49,260 bases of DNA from Novosphingobium aerophilum (GCF_014230305.1 NZ_JACLAU010000026.1:1-49260), one strand, 5' to 3'; shown: positions 8,581 to 19,121, numbered from the stretch's first letter. A program made the numbers and translations. Notes: generated by a model from the letters alone, not told the origin.

Positions 8581-9141
8581 ATGACGCAAGCCCGATACCC
8601 GCTCAGCGGCGACAAGATCATTTTGACCGGCGAACACCCTGTGACGATCGACGGGCTGGACGATTGTGCCCGATTCAGTCTTCGGATCGCCCCCTCCCAG
8701 TCGGCGGCCGCGAGCGCCGCTCTCGGGCTCGATCTCCCTGTCGAGATTGGCGGCATCGCGTCTTCGACCGGCCGCCTCGCACTTTGCCTCGGCCCCGATG
8801 AATGGTTCGTTCTTGCCGCCAAAGCCGATGGCGCCGCAATCGTGTCCGCCTTTGCGGAGATTTATGGGCAAGCGCCGCACAGCCTGGTCGATGTGAGTCA
8901 CCGTGAAACCGGCATCGTGATCGACGGCCCCCTTTCTGCGCTCGTCCTGCAATCCGGCATTGCTTTTGATTTGGCGGCGATGCCTGTCGGCACCGGTTGC
9001 CGAACGCTGTTGGACAAGGCGCAGATCATCCTGATGCGAGAGACTGCCAATCGGTTCCGGATCGAGGTCTGGCACTCCTTCTCCGAACATATCTGGAATT
9101 TTCTGGCGGCGGTGCGCCGCGAACCAGAATTCAACATCTGA
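8581..9141 (+). CDS. soxG: Sarcosine oxidase subunit gamma
   Basis: 186-aa accessory subunit with a GcvT-related fold. Recognisable segments are CLGPDEWFVLA, LVDVSHRETGIVIDGPLSALVLQSG-AFDL and the C-terminal FRIEVWHSFSEHIWNFL. It lies 11 bp after soxA with AGGAG before its ATG. It completes the BDAG set, so the complex is probably functional. Confidence 0.93.
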   Translation: MTQARYPLSGDKIILTGEHPVTIDGLDDCARFSLRIAPSQSAAASAALGLDLPVEIGGIASSTGRLALCLGPDEWFVLAAKADGAAIVSAFAEIYGQAPHSLVDVSHRETGIVIDGPLSALVLQSGIAFDLAAMPVGTGCRTLLDKAQIILMRETANRFRIEVWHSFSEHIWNFLAAVRREPEFNI

Positions 9142-9167
9142 CATCACCTTGAAGGAGACCGGTTATC

Positions 9168-10436
9168 ATGTGGCAGGGCGAGTCTTATGCTGCGATGAAG
9201 GATCGCGCAGTCGCGGACGCGATCGGGCGCGAACTGAGCCGTCAACAGAATCAAATTGAACTGATTGCGTCCGAAAATATCGTCTCCGAAGACGTGCTGC
9301 TCGCTCAGGGATCGGTGCTGACCAACAAATATGCCGAGGGTTATCCCGGCAAGCGCTATTATGGCGGATGCGCCTTCGCGGACGAAATCGAAACGCTGGC
9401 CATCGACCGGGTGAAGGCGCTGTTCGGGGCCTCCTATGCGAACGTCCAGCCCCATTCGGGCGCGCAGGCCAATCAGGCCGTCTTCTTTGCGCTGCTGCAG
9501 CCCGGTGATCGCATCATGGGCTTGTCGCTTGCGCATGGCGGGCACCTCACCCATGGGTCGCCCGTCACGATGTCGGGAAAATGGTTCGATGTTGTCAGCT
9601 ATGATGTGGGCGAGACCGATCACCGCATCGATTATCAGCAACTGCGCCTCAAGGCGCTTGAAACGAAGCCCAAGCTGATCATCGCTGGCGGGTCTGCCTA
9701 TCCACGCGAAATCGATTTTGCGGCTTTTCGAGATATTGCCGACGAGATCGGCGCTTATTTGCTGGTCGATATGGCACATGTGGCTGGCCTCGTGGCTGCG
9801 GGCATTTATCCCGATCCACTGCCTCATGCGCACATCGTCACCTCGACCACGCACAAAACACTGCGCGGGCCGCGCGGCGGGATCATCCTGACGAATGACG
9901 AAGCCTTGGCGAAAAAGATCAACTCAGCCGTATTCCCCGGCAATCAGGGCGGCCCCTTGATGCACGTCATCGCTGCCAAAGCCGTTGCGTTTGGCGAGGC
10001 TCTCAAACCTGATTTCAAGACATATGCGAAGGCGGTGCTGGCCAACGCCCACATGCTGAGCGACACATTGATCGCTGGAGGCCTTGCCATCGTCTCAGGC
10101 GGCACCGACAGTCATATCGTGCTCGTCGATCTTCGTCCAAAAGGGGTGAAGGGGCGCGATGCCGAACATGCGCTCGAACGCGCTGGCCTGACCTGCAACA
10201 AGAATGCTATTCCTTTTGATCCGGAGAAGCCCGCAGTCACGTCCGGCATACGCCTCGGCACGTCCGCAGGCACCTCACGCGGTTTCGGCGAGATGGAATT
10301 TCGCAAGATCGGAGAGCTTATTTCGCGCGTGATCGATGCTTTGGCGCAGAAAGGGCCGGAAGGCGACAACGTCGTCGAGGCTGCGGTGATGACTGAAGTA
10401 CAGGAGCTATGCCGCCATTTCCCAATCTATAGCTGA
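9168..10436 (+). CDS. glyA: Serine hydroxymethyltransferase
   Basis: PLP enzyme, 422 aa, interconverting glycine plus methylene-THF and serine. It shows [33 protein letters not shown], the PLP lysine in [14 protein letters not shown] (Lys230), and the C-terminal [27 protein letters not shown] precedes the ATG. Being co-transcribed with soxBDAG, it would use both sarcosine oxidase products, glycine and methylene-THF, to make serine. It is probably a catabolic paralogue, with a housekeeping glyA expected elsewhere (inference). Confidence 0.97.
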   Translation: MWQGESYAAMKDRAVADAIGRELSRQQNQIELIASENIVSEDVLLAQGSVLTNKYAEGYPGKRYYGGCAFADEIETLAIDRVKALFGASYANVQPHSGAQANQAVFFALLQPGDRIMGLSLAHGGHLTHGSPVTMSGKWFDVVSYDVGETDHRIDYQQLRLKALETKPKLIIAGGSAYPREIDFAAFRDIADEIGAYLLVDMAHVAGLVAAGIYPDPLPHAHIVTSTTHKTLRGPRGGIILTNDEALAKKINSAVFPGNQGGPLMHVIAAKAVAFGEALKPDFKTYAKAVLANAHMLSDTLIAGGLAIVSGGTDSHIVLVDLRPKGVKGRDAEHALERAGLTCNKNAIPFDPEKPAVTSGIRLGTSAGTSRGFGEMEFRKIGELISRVIDALAQKGPEGDNVVEAAVMTEVQELCRHFPIYS

Positions 10437-10492
10437 TCCGAAAATGACGGCCTTGGTCGATCGCGCCCGCGCGACCACAACAGGACGAGCCG

Positions 10493-11878
10493 ATGTTCCT
10501 TAGTGTGTTCGACATCTTCAAGATCGGCATCGGGCCATCGTCCTCCCATACGATGGGGCCGATGACGGCCGCTGGCTGGTTCCTTGACCTGCTGAGGCAG
10601 TCGCCGGCCGCACAGGATGCGGTTCGGGTGCGCTGTATCCTTCATGGGTCGCTTGCCTTCACGGGCCGGGGTCATGCAACCGACCGATCCATCGCCCTTG
10701 GCCTGCTTGGCTGGCGCCCGGCCGATATCGACCTGGACGAAGCGGAGCGACAGCTTGCCCTCTTATCGCAGGAGAAGATGCTGCGTTTAGACGGTCTTCC
10801 CCCGCTCTTCTTCGACCCAAATGAAGATATTGTATTCGATTATGGCCCTGCCTTGTCCGGCCATGCAAATGGCCTGATCTTCAACGCGCTCGACAAAACA
10901 GATAAGCCGATTGTCTCCGAGACCTACTATTCGATCGGTGGTGGCTTCATTGTGACCGCTGCGGAGAGGACGGCGCCACAAACGAAGGTTGCCGAAGAGG
11001 TGGCGACCTGGCCCTTTCCCTTCGATAACGCCGCATCCATGCTGCGGATGGCCGAAGCCAGCGGCCTCAGCATCGCCGCCATGAAACTCCAGAATGAAGC
11101 CGTTTCGCAGGACGCCGGCCAGGTGCAGTCAGATCTTTCGCGGATCTGGCGCGCTATGAACGACTGTATCGAACGCGGACTGGCGCAGGAAGGCGAGCTT
11201 CCTGGCGGCCTGCATGTCAAGCGTCGGGCAAGACATATTCACGCTCAGCTTGTGGCGGAAAAGCGGTCAAATCTCAGTCAGCCTCATACCGTGTCGGATT
11301 GGCTGAGCGTCTACGCGATGGCCGTCAACGAAGAGAATGCAGCGGGCGGCAAGGTCGTAACTTCTCCAACCAATGGCGCGGCCGGGGTCGTGCCAGCGGT
11401 CCTGCGTTACTATCTTGACCATTGCACGGGCGCTGATCCGGAAAGGATCAACGACTTTTTGTTGACCGCGGCCGCGATCGGCGGACTCATCAAGCATAAT
11501 GCGTCGATATCCGGTGCCGAAGCAGGATGTCAGGGCGAAGTCGGATCGGCCGCCGCTATGGCAGCAGCCGGGCTATGCGCCGTGCTGGGCGGCACGCCCG
11601 GTCAGGTCGAAAATGCTGCTGAAATCGCTCTGGAACATCATCTGGGCATGACATGCGATCCGGTCGCCGGACTCGTCCAGGTTCCATGCATCGAACGCAA
11701 TGGCATTGGCGCGACCAAGGCTGTTGCCGCCGCCTCCTTGGCGCTGCGCGGCGATGGATCACATTTCATGCCGCTCGACAATTGCATCGAAGCGATGCGG
11801 CAGACCGGGGAAGAAATGAGCGCCAAGTTCAAGGAGACGAGCCTTGGCGGACTCGCGGTCAATCTCCCCGAGTGCTGA
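10493..11878 (+). CDS. sdaA: L-serine ammonia-lyase (iron-sulfur type)
   Basis: Single-chain [4Fe-4S] serine dehydratase, 461 aa, converting L-serine to pyruvate and ammonia. The N-terminal beta domain starts [20 protein letters not shown]. The alpha domain has [14 protein letters not shown], the cysteine segments [19 protein letters not shown] and [18 protein letters not shown], and ends near the C-terminus with [10 protein letters not shown]. It follows glyA by 56 bp on the same strand with AGGACG before its ATG. It completes the route from sarcosine to pyruvate. Confidence 0.96.
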   Translation: MFLSVFDIFKIGIGPSSSHTMGPMTAAGWFLDLLRQSPAAQDAVRVRCILHGSLAFTGRGHATDRSIALGLLGWRPADIDLDEAERQLALLSQEKMLRLDGLPPLFFDPNEDIVFDYGPALSGHANGLIFNALDKTDKPIVSETYYSIGGGFIVTAAERTAPQTKVAEEVATWPFPFDNAASMLRMAEASGLSIAAMKLQNEAVSQDAGQVQSDLSRIWRAMNDCIERGLAQEGELPGGLHVKRRARHIHAQLVAEKRSNLSQPHTVSDWLSVYAMAVNEENAAGGKVVTSPTNGAAGVVPAVLRYYLDHCTGADPERINDFLLTAAAIGGLIKHNASISGAEAGCQGEVGSAAAMAAAGLCAVLGGTPGQVENAAEIALEHHLGMTCDPVAGLVQVPCIERNGIGATKAVAAASLALRGDGSHFMPLDNCIEAMRQTGEEMSAKFKETSLGGLAVNLPEC

Positions 11879-12039
11879 ACCGCGAACTGCCGCCGCATTC
11901 ATGGTGCCCCATGTCGCACTCGTGATGGCTTGGACCGCCCCTGCTATGGTTCCATCAGCACGAAGCCAAGACCGTCGCAGGATGACGACGCGCGCCAAGC
12001 ACTGGAAAGACTGAAAACAACCAAGAGAGGATTGCAGGC

Positions 12040-13227
12040 ATGACGAAGAACAGAGGAGTCGTCTACATCGAGCCCGGCAAGGTCGATGTTCAGGACATTG
12101 ACGATGCGAAGCTCGAGGCGCCCAATGGCCGCCAGATCGGCCATGGCGTCATCCTCAAAGTGTTATCGACCAACATTTGCGGATCGGACCAGCACATGGT
12201 GCGAGGCCGCACGACTGCGCCATCGGGCTTGGTGCTCGGCCATGAAATCACGGGCGAAGTCGTCGAAAAGGGCAGCGATGTCGAAATGCTGGACATTGGC
12301 GACATCGTGTCCGTTCCGTTCAATGTCGCCTGCGGTCGTTGCCGCACCTGCAAATCACAGGACACGGGCGTCTGCCTCACAGTCAATCCGGAGCGCGCGG
12401 GCGGCGCCTATGGATACGTCGATATGGGCGGCTGGATCGGCGGCCAGGCACGCTACGTCACCGTTCCCTATGCTGACTTCAACCTATTGAAGATACCAGA
12501 TCGGGACCGTGCGATGGCCAAGATCCGCGACCTGACGATGCTGTCCGACATTCTGCCGACCGGCTTTCATGGCGCAATCAAGGCCGGTGTCGGCGTGGGT
12601 TCGACCGTGTATGTCGCCGGCGCCGGTCCCGTCGGGCTCGCGGCCGCTGCGTCGGCCCGCATTCTGGGTGCGGCTGTCGTCATGATCGGAGACTTCAACA
12701 AGGATCGTCTGGCACACGCCGCGAAGGTAGGCTTTGAGCCCGTTGACCTGTCCAAGAGCGATCGTCTTGGCGATCTCGTCGCACAGATCATTGGCACGAA
12801 CGAAGTGGACAGTGCGATTGACGCGGTGGGGTTCGAGGCGCGCGGACATGCCGGCGGCGAGCAGCCAGCCATTGTTCTCAACCAGATGATGGAGATCACG
12901 CGCGCGGCGGGGTCGATCGGCATTCCGGGACTTTATGTCACGGAAGATCCCGGCGCCGTGGACAAGGGCGCGAAAGTCGGCAGCCTGTCGCTCCGGTTCG
13001 GACTGGGCTGGGCGAAAGCGCAGTCTTTCCACACCGGGCAGACCCCGGTACTGAAATATAATCGCCAGCTCATGCAGGCGATCCTGCATGACAGGCTCCC
13101 CATAGCGGACATTGTCAACGCCCGCATCATCTCGCTCGAGGATGCGCCACAGGGCTATGAAACCTTCGATCAAGGTGCGGCAACCAAGTTTGTCCTCGAT
13201 CCGCATGGATTGCTTCAGGCTGCATAA
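12040..13227 (+). CDS. fdhA: Glutathione-independent formaldehyde dehydrogenase
   Basis: Zinc-dependent medium-chain dehydrogenase, 395 aa, oxidising formaldehyde with NAD+ without added thiol. Catalytic zinc ligands are Cys47 in NICGSDQH and His68-Glu69 in GHEITGEV. Structural zinc cysteines are 98, 101, 104 and 112 (CGRCRTCKSQDTGVC). The nucleotide fold is VYVAGAGPVGLAAAASARILGA. Its role here would be to remove formaldehyde released by the Rieske demethylase and by uncoupled demethylation. It is 161 bp after sdaA with its own possible promoter; GAGAGGA lies near the ATG. Confidence 0.95.
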   Translation: MTKNRGVVYIEPGKVDVQDIDDAKLEAPNGRQIGHGVILKVLSTNICGSDQHMVRGRTTAPSGLVLGHEITGEVVEKGSDVEMLDIGDIVSVPFNVACGRCRTCKSQDTGVCLTVNPERAGGAYGYVDMGGWIGGQARYVTVPYADFNLLKIPDRDRAMAKIRDLTMLSDILPTGFHGAIKAGVGVGSTVYVAGAGPVGLAAAASARILGAAVVMIGDFNKDRLAHAAKVGFEPVDLSKSDRLGDLVAQIIGTNEVDSAIDAVGFEARGHAGGEQPAIVLNQMMEITRAAGSIGIPGLYVTEDPGAVDKGAKVGSLSLRFGLGWAKAQSFHTGQTPVLKYNRQLMQAILHDRLPIADIVNARIISLEDAPQGYETFDQGAATKFVLDPHGLLQAA

Positions 13228-13233
13228 AACATA

Positions 13234-13262
13234 TCCCGCGGGTCGCATCCCGACCCGCGGGA
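13234..13262. terminator. Hairpin between convergent fdhA and the AraC-type gene
   Basis: A perfect 12-bp stem, TCCCGCGGGTCG paired with CGACCCGCGGGA, with a 5-nt loop. It lies just after the fdhA stop and before the 3' end of the leftward regulator. There is no clear U-tract, so termination is inferred from position and stability. Confidence 0.75.
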
Positions 13263-13299
13263 TCTCAACCGCGCTCCCAGGCGAATGCGCGTGAGGCTT

Positions 13300-14388
13300 T
13301 CACGCCATTACGGGTCGCGGCAGTAAGTCAGGCGATGGCACCTTCGACGCCGGTCTGGATGCGGCCGCCCGGCTCTCGAAGGGCGATTGTCCAAATCGTC
13401 GGCGGAACATCCGGCTCATATGCGAAGAGTCGCAAAAGCCGCATTCGATGGCGATCATCGTGATCGACTTGTCTGTTGTTTCGAGGAAATGCCGCGCCAC
13501 GGACAGCCGAACCTCGATGAATGCGACTTGGGGCGAAATGTTGAGCGCCGCTTGGAAGCGCCGTTCAAGCTGCCGCTTGCTAATCCCCATCCTTCGCGCG
13601 ATCTCGGCCACCGACAACGGCGAGTCGATATTCTGCTGGGTGATGAGCAGCGCCCGGCGAACCAGGGGATCCTGAGTACTAATGCCCAATGGTATGCCGG
13701 GCTGTGGTTCCTCTCCCTTCAAAGCATCATCGATGATCATGATGTGGAGGCTTTTGCTCGCCTGCGCACGGCCGATATGCTTTTCCACCAGATAGGCCGC
13801 CAGATGGGCTGAACTGGCCCCTCCCGAACAGGTCAACCGATCCCGATCGACAATGAATATCTGGTCCGCAACCGGGTCAAGGCCGTCGAATTGCTCGAGA
13901 AAATCACGATGGTGAAACCAGCTTACGCAGCATTTGTAGCCATCTAGGACGCCGGCACGGTGCAATATGAAGGCGCCGGTGCAAATGCCGACCAAGGGTA
14001 CATCGGCTGCAGCAGCCTTGCGGAGATAAGCAATATAGTCGGACCCAAAGCCGTCTATTTCCCCGACCAATCCGCCCACGACGACGATATAATCAAACTT
14101 GGTTGGATCGCCGAGCCGTTCATCTGGCTGCACCGTGATGCCCGCACTGGATGGAATGGACGTCATCGTATCGGACAGGATTTTCCAATCGCATAGGATG
14201 TGCCGACTGCGATCCCCCTCGTCCGCTGCGAGCCGAAGCACGTCGATGAAGTTGGCGAACGCGCATAATGTGAAACGCTTCGTAAGGATGACCCCGACGG
14301 AGAGCCTTGCCCCACCGACTCTGTGCCGACCAGACGCGCCCGATTTGGCATAGGCCTGGGCATCGCCGACTCGTCTTGTCTGCTCCAT
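13300..14388 (-). CDS. GlxA/GbdR-like transcriptional activator (DJ-1 domain + AraC HTH)
   Basis: 362-aa regulator. An N-terminal DJ-1/PfpI ligand domain (about 28-210) has DYIVVVGGL, LVGICTGAFILHRAGVLDG and CSGGASSAHLAAYLVEKHIG. The C-terminal AraC DNA-binding region has PLSVAEIARRMGISKRQLERRFQ and SITMIAIECGFCDSSHMSRMFRRRFGQSP. This is the architecture of GbdR, SouR and CdhR, which sense glycine betaine/dimethylglycine, sarcosine and carnitine respectively. It is divergent from etfBA and sits in the catabolic cluster, so control of betaine-demethylation genes is likely. The exact ligand cannot be read from sequence. Confidence 0.88.
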   Translation of the reverse strand: MEQTRRVGDAQAYAKSGASGRHRVGGARLSVGVILTKRFTLCAFANFIDVLRLAADEGDRSRHILCDWKILSDTMTSIPSSAGITVQPDERLGDPTKFDYIVVVGGLVGEIDGFGSDYIAYLRKAAAADVPLVGICTGAFILHRAGVLDGYKCCVSWFHHRDFLEQFDGLDPVADQIFIVDRDRLTCSGGASSAHLAAYLVEKHIGRAQASKSLHIMIIDDALKGEEPQPGIPLGISTQDPLVRRALLITQQNIDSPLSVAEIARRMGISKRQLERRFQAALNISPQVAFIEVRLSVARHFLETTDKSITMIAIECGFCDSSHMSRMFRRRFGQSPFESRAAASRPASKVPSPDLLPRPVMA

Positions 14389-14424
14389 CGCCCACCCCTC
14401 CTAAAAGCGATCTCATCCCCCGCC

Positions 14425-14456
14425 ATGTCGTACTATTATAGCGGGGATGGCGCAAA
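14425..14456 (+). promoter_or_regulatory. Candidate GbdR-like operator between the regulator and etfB
   Basis: ATGTCG (14425-14430), 15 nt, then GATGGCGCAAA (14446-14456), matching the soxB-upstream element in both blocks and in spacing. It lies in the divergent intergenic region, so it may serve the regulator gene, etfB, or both. A related GCAAAAC occurs again near 14485. Confidence 0.55.
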
Positions 14457-14584
14457 CGTCCTTTCCGTGAGCAACTTCACGTCGCAAAACTTCTCATATT
14501 GAGGGATTGGGCTGCAACTGCGCCGCGAACTGCCGGCACGGAACCACCATTCCCAATTCCTCTCGCTGCTCGAGGATGTTGAGA

Positions 14585-15334
14585 ATGAAAATCTTGGTCG
14601 CGATCAAGCGCGTAGTCGATCACAACGTCAAAATCCGGGTCAAGAGCGACGGCTCGGGCGTGGACAATTCCAATGCGAAAATGTCCATGAACCCCTTCGA
14701 CGAGATCGCGTTGGAGGAAGCGATACGCTTGAAGGAAGCCGGGAAGGCTGACGAGGTTGTCGCCGTGACCGTTGGCGGATTGGCAGCGCAAGACGTGCTG
14801 CGCACTGCCCTCGCAATGGGTGCCGACCGCGCGATCCTCATCAAGGCCGACACCATCCCCGAACCGCTGTCGGTCGCGAAGCTTCTTGCTGCTATCGCAC
14901 GGTCCGAAACGCCGGACCTCATGCTGTTCGGCAAGCAGGCGATCGACGACGATTGCAACCAGACCGGACAGATGACCTCAGCGCTGCTCGGATGGTCGCA
15001 GGCGACGTTCGTGTCGCACATCGTGCTGGACGGTGATCGCGCGCGCGCCACGCGCGAAGTCGATGGCGGCCTGCAGGTGATCGAGGTGACGCTTCCGTCG
15101 ATCATGACGGTTGACCTGCGGCTCAATGAACCTCGCTACGCCTCGCTCCCCAACATCATGAAGGCGAAGAAGAAGCCTCTGGAAGAGATGAACTCTGCCG
15201 ATCTTGGCATCGACATAGCGCCGAGACTTCGCGTCATCGCGACGGAAGAGCCGAGCGGCCGCAAAAGCGGAATCACATTGTCCGGCATGAGCGAGCTGAT
15301 CGACAAGCTGAAGGTCGAAGCTGGCGTCCTCTGA
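14585..15334 (+). CDS. etfB: Electron transfer flavoprotein subunit beta
   Basis: AMP-binding subunit of the ETF heterodimer, 249 aa, the usual length. It begins [19 protein letters not shown] and has [19 protein letters not shown] and [25 protein letters not shown], ending in the ETF-beta helix [11 protein letters not shown]. The start at 14585 was chosen over the upstream ATG at 14507 by family alignment. It is the first gene of etfBA, 126 bp before the dimethylglycine dehydrogenase gene, so this ETF is most likely the dedicated acceptor of that enzyme. Confidence 0.95.
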   Translation: MKILVAIKRVVDHNVKIRVKSDGSGVDNSNAKMSMNPFDEIALEEAIRLKEAGKADEVVAVTVGGLAAQDVLRTALAMGADRAILIKADTIPEPLSVAKLLAAIARSETPDLMLFGKQAIDDDCNQTGQMTSALLGWSQATFVSHIVLDGDRARATREVDGGLQVIEVTLPSIMTVDLRLNEPRYASLPNIMKAKKKPLEEMNSADLGIDIAPRLRVIATEEPSGRKSGITLSGMSELIDKLKVEAGVL

Positions 15335-15353
15335 TCTGGTTGGAGTTACTCAA

Positions 15354-16283
15354 ATGGCAATCCTCCTCTTCGCCGACCATGACAATGATGTCTTGTTCGA
15401 CCAGACGGCCCGAGCGATGACCGCCGCGCTCCAGATTGGTGGCGAGATAGATGTTCTGATCGTGGGCAAGAATGCCCAGGGCGCTGCCCAGGCCGCGTCT
15501 CATCTGACCGGCGTGCGCAAGGTTCTGCTCGCGGAGGGCGACGCGCTCGAGCATCGTCTGGCAGAGGCCTCGGCAGCCCTGCTCGTCTCGCTCGCCCCGC
15601 ACTATGCCACATTGGTCGCACCCGCCACAACATCGGGAAAAAACATCTTTCCGCGCGTCGCCGCCTTCCTGGACGTGATGCAGGTTTCCGAGATCGTCGA
15701 GGTTGTCGCGCCTGACACCTTCAAGCGCCCCATCTATGCCGGTAACGCCATTCAGACGGTGCAAGTAACGGATGCTAAAATCATCGTCACCGTTCGCACC
15801 GCAAATTTCACACCCACCGCGCAGGATGGTCATGCGCCGGTGGAGTCGATCGCCATAAGCGATACGCCGCCTCTCTCCACTTTCGTCGAAAATAGATTTG
15901 CCTCGTCCGACCGGCCGGAGCTCAGCTCCGCGCGACTGGTGATATCGGGTGGTCGGGCTTTGGGGTCGGAAGAGAATTTTCGCCGGCTCATCCTTCCCGT
16001 TGCAGACAAACTTGGAGCAGCAGTTGGCGCGTCACGCGCGGCCGTCGACGCCGGCTATGCACCAAATGATTGGCAGGTCGGCCAGACCGGTAAGATTGTT
16101 GCGCCTGATCTCTACCTCGCCTGTGGAATATCTGGTGCCATCCAACATCTGGCCGGCATGAAGGATTCAAAGGTCATTGTCGCGATAAATAAAGATGCTG
16201 ACGCCCCGATTTTCCAAGTTGCCGACTATGGCGTGGTTGGGGACATTTTCGATATGCTGCCGGAACTTGAAAGCAAACTTTGA
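15354..16283 (+). CDS. etfA: Electron transfer flavoprotein subunit alpha
   Basis: FAD-binding ETF subunit, 309 aa. The C-terminal flavin domain is clear: [61 protein letters not shown] and [20 protein letters not shown]. It follows etfB by 19 bp. No ETF:ubiquinone oxidoreductase gene is present in the window, so that step must be supplied from elsewhere. Confidence 0.95.
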   Translation: MAILLFADHDNDVLFDQTARAMTAALQIGGEIDVLIVGKNAQGAAQAASHLTGVRKVLLAEGDALEHRLAEASAALLVSLAPHYATLVAPATTSGKNIFPRVAAFLDVMQVSEIVEVVAPDTFKRPIYAGNAIQTVQVTDAKIIVTVRTANFTPTAQDGHAPVESIAISDTPPLSTFVENRFASSDRPELSSARLVISGGRALGSEENFRRLILPVADKLGAAVGASRAAVDAGYAPNDWQVGQTGKIVAPDLYLACGISGAIQHLAGMKDSKVIVAINKDADAPIFQVADYGVVGDIFDMLPELESKL

Positions 16284-16409
16284 GCGACTGCTCTTTGCAT
16301 CTCGGCGTCTTCCAATTGCTCATCTTTGACTGAGCGCGCGGCGATCGTCCCTGCGAGGGATAGGCCGGACCTTGTCGAAACCAGACTTATCTTTCACGGA
16401 GAATGAACC

Positions 16410-18971
16410 ATGGCCTCGCTTCCTGACCGGGCAAATGTCCTCATCGTCGGTGTCGGCGGAATCGTGGGAGCCTCCATCGTCCACCATCTCGTCGAGCGCG
16501 GATGGGACGATATTGTCGGGATCGACAAGTCTGGCATTCCCACGGACATCGGCTCGACCGCACACGCTTCTGATTTTTGCTATTCGACCAGTCACGATTA
16601 TCTGACGACCTGGACGACCCGATATTCGGTCGATTTCTTCGAGAAGATGGGCCATTATTCGCGGATCGGCGGGATTGAGGTTGCGCGTGTCGGAGACGAT
16701 CAGCGCATGGACGAGATCAGGCGCAAGGTTGCCTCGGGCAAGGCCTTTGGCACGCGCGCACGGCTGATCTCACCTGCCGAGATCAAGGAGAAATTCCCGC
16801 TCATCGAGGAAAGCCTGGTGCAGGGTGGCCTGTGGGATCCCGATGCCGGTCTCGTCATCCCCCGGTCGCAGACGGTTGCGGGCAAGCTGGTCGATCAGGC
16901 GGTAGACGCCGGCAAGCTCAATGTCTTCGCCAACACCTCTGCCCTGTCGCTGATCGTGGAAGAGGGGCGCATCCGTGGTGTGAAGACCACGCGCGGCACG
17001 ATCATGGCCGACCATGTCGTCGTCTGCACCGGCCTGTGGGGCCGCCTTATCGCGGAGATGGCTGGCGAGGACCTGCCGGTCTATCCGGTCGATCATCCGC
17101 TGACCTTCTTCGGTCCGTACAAGGAGTTCGCGGACACAGGCAAGGAAATCGGCTGGCCGCTCATGCGCGATCAGGGCAATTCCGCCTATATGCGCGACAC
17201 GGGCGATCCGAAGACGGCCGAGGGCGGCCAGATCGAATGGGGCTATTATGAGGAGAAGGCGCCGCGCCTGGTCCACCCGCGCGAACTCGTGGAGAAGGAG
17301 TTTGCTCGCCTCTCCCCTTCTCAGCGCGATCTGGAGATGGAAGAGATTCTCGAGCCGTTGGAGCGCGCCATTGAGCTCACGCCGATCCTCGGCGAATTGG
17401 GGTATAATGAGGGCCACAGCTTCAATGGCCTCCTACAGACGACGACCGACGGCGGCCCATCCATCGGGGAAAGCCAGAAGGTGCGCGGCCTGTGGTACGC
17501 AGTCGGCATCTGGGTGAAGGACGGTCCTGGCATGGGCAAGCTGGTCGCTGACTGGATGACCGACGGCCGCACCGCCATCGACCATGCGAGCATCGATTAT
17601 TCCCGCTTCAATGCCTATCAGCTGGAGGAGGAGTTCATCCGGGCGCGCTGTCTGGAGACCGCAGCAAAAATCTACAATCCGCCGGTCCATCCGCGCGAGC
17701 CCTTTGCAGGCGGCCGCGGCATCCGCCGTTCACCCTTCCATGAGCGAGAGATGGAGCTGGGGGGCTATTTCATGGAGCTGGGCGGTTGGGAACGCGCCCA
17801 TGGCTATGCCGCCAACGAGCATCTGCTGGAGAAATATGGCGACCGCGTGCCCGTGCGCGCCAATGAGTGGGACAATCGCCATTTCTGGCGGGTTTCCAAT
17901 GCCGAGCATCTGGAACTGAGCGAGAATTGCGGGATCATCAACCTCTCGCACTTCCACATCACCGATATCGAGGGGCCAGACCATGTCGCGCTGCTCGAAT
18001 GGCTGTGCGCGGCCAAGATTGGTGGCGACGCCAATATCGGCAAGGGCATCTACACACACTTCCTCGATGATGAAGGCAATGTCCGCGCCGATTTCACCGT
18101 CATCCGCATGACCGACCGGGGTCGGCTCATCAACGGCGCCGATGCGGGGCCGCGCGACCTCCACTATATGCGCCGCGTCGCGCAGGATCGCGGCCTCGAC
18201 GTCACCATCACCGATGTGACGGAGACGTTCATCACCATCGGCATCTGGGGTCCAAATGCCCGCGTAAACCTGCAGAAAGTCGTCGATGAGCCGGACGCGC
18301 TGCTTGCAGAGAATTTCCCCTTCGCCGCCATCAGGCCAATCCGCATCGCCGGCAAAGATGTGACGGCATTCCGCATCTCCTATGTCGGTGAACAGGGTTG
18401 GGAACTGCATATGGCCTATGAGGATGGCCTTGCGGTCTGGGACGCGCTGCGCTCGACGGGCGTCATCGCCGTCGGCGTGGAGACTTATGCCAATTCGCGA
18501 CGCATGGAGAAAAGCCTGCGCCTGCAAAATGCAGACCTGCTGACCCACTATAATCTGCTGGAAGCGGATCTGGCCCGCCCCAAATGCAAGGAGGCGGATT
18601 TCCGCGGCAAAGCCAAGCATTTGGAGCATAGGGCGCGCGCCAACCAGCCTGCTAAGCTTTGCACGCTCGTGCTGACGGACCCGGTCGACAGCAAGGGTGT
18701 TGCGCGTTTCCCCGTCGGCATTCTCCCGGTCCTGGACCCCGAGACGGGCGAGACCCTGGTCGATGAGCTCGGGCGCCGCTCTTATACGAGTTCGATCGCT
18801 TATGGTCCGACCATCGGCAAGAATATCGCGCTTGCCTATCTCCCTTGGTCCTACTGCCAGGACGGTCGTAAACTGGCCGTCGAATATTTTGGGGAGGTCT
18901 ATTCGGCTGAAGTCGTCTCGATAGGCTATCAGCCTATCTACGATCCGCAGAATACGAAACCCAGGAGCTGA
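16410..18971 (+). CDS. dmgdh: Dimethylglycine dehydrogenase, ETF-linked (FAD oxidoreductase + GcvT domain)
   Basis: 853-aa flavoprotein built like mitochondrial dimethylglycine and sarcosine dehydrogenases. The N-terminal DAO-type FAD domain (VLIVGVGGIVGASIVHHL, residues 9-27) has GSTAHASDF with His52 at the position of the covalent-FAD histidine. A linker domain is followed by a C-terminal GcvT folate-binding region (RISYVGEQGWELHM). The product would be sarcosine plus a THF-bound one-carbon unit. It is preceded by etfBA and CGGAG before its ATG. Pairing with ETF argues for a dehydrogenase rather than an oxidase. Sarcosine specificity is possible but redundant with SoxBDAG. Confidence 0.85.
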   Translation: MASLPDRANVLIVGVGGIVGASIVHHLVERGWDDIVGIDKSGIPTDIGSTAHASDFCYSTSHDYLTTWTTRYSVDFFEKMGHYSRIGGIEVARVGDDQRMDEIRRKVASGKAFGTRARLISPAEIKEKFPLIEESLVQGGLWDPDAGLVIPRSQTVAGKLVDQAVDAGKLNVFANTSALSLIVEEGRIRGVKTTRGTIMADHVVVCTGLWGRLIAEMAGEDLPVYPVDHPLTFFGPYKEFADTGKEIGWPLMRDQGNSAYMRDTGDPKTAEGGQIEWGYYEEKAPRLVHPRELVEKEFARLSPSQRDLEMEEILEPLERAIELTPILGELGYNEGHSFNGLLQTTTDGGPSIGESQKVRGLWYAVGIWVKDGPGMGKLVADWMTDGRTAIDHASIDYSRFNAYQLEEEFIRARCLETAAKIYNPPVHPREPFAGGRGIRRSPFHEREMELGGYFMELGGWERAHGYAANEHLLEKYGDRVPVRANEWDNRHFWRVSNAEHLELSENCGIINLSHFHITDIEGPDHVALLEWLCAAKIGGDANIGKGIYTHFLDDEGNVRADFTVIRMTDRGRLINGADAGPRDLHYMRRVAQDRGLDVTITDVTETFITIGIWGPNARVNLQKVVDEPDALLAENFPFAAIRPIRIAGKDVTAFRISYVGEQGWELHMAYEDGLAVWDALRSTGVIAVGVETYANSRRMEKSLRLQNADLLTHYNLLEADLARPKCKEADFRGKAKHLEHRARANQPAKLCTLVLTDPVDSKGVARFPVGILPVLDPETGETLVDELGRRSYTSSIAYGPTIGKNIALAYLPWSYCQDGRKLAVEYFGEVYSAEVVSIGYQPIYDPQNTKPRS

Positions 18972-19062
18972 AGCGTCGCCAGCGTCAAACCGGCGCCACC
19001 GCGGCAGGTGACTTGCGTGAACAGCGTGCTTTACCATGGGCTAAAACACGCACCGGGCTAAG

Positions 19063-19121
19063 ATGGCTGCCATTTTCGATGTCGCCAAAGCACCGAAAAT
19101 TGTCGCCTTCATCCTATGTCG
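19063..19121 (+). promoter_or_regulatory. gbcA upstream region with repeated TGTCG half-sites
   Basis: The 288-bp gap before gbcA contains GATGTCGCCAAAG (19078-19090), resembling the GATGGCGCAAA block of the soxB and etfB elements. TTGTCGCC follows at 19100-19107 (TGTCGCC repeated at 21 bp), and ATGTCG lies at 19116. The spacing differs slightly from the soxB/etfB element, so assignment to the same regulator is tentative. Confidence 0.35.

Noticed and set aside
17730..19037. 435-codon leftward frame antisense to the dimethylglycine dehydrogenase
   Set aside because: Shadow frame with no family features.
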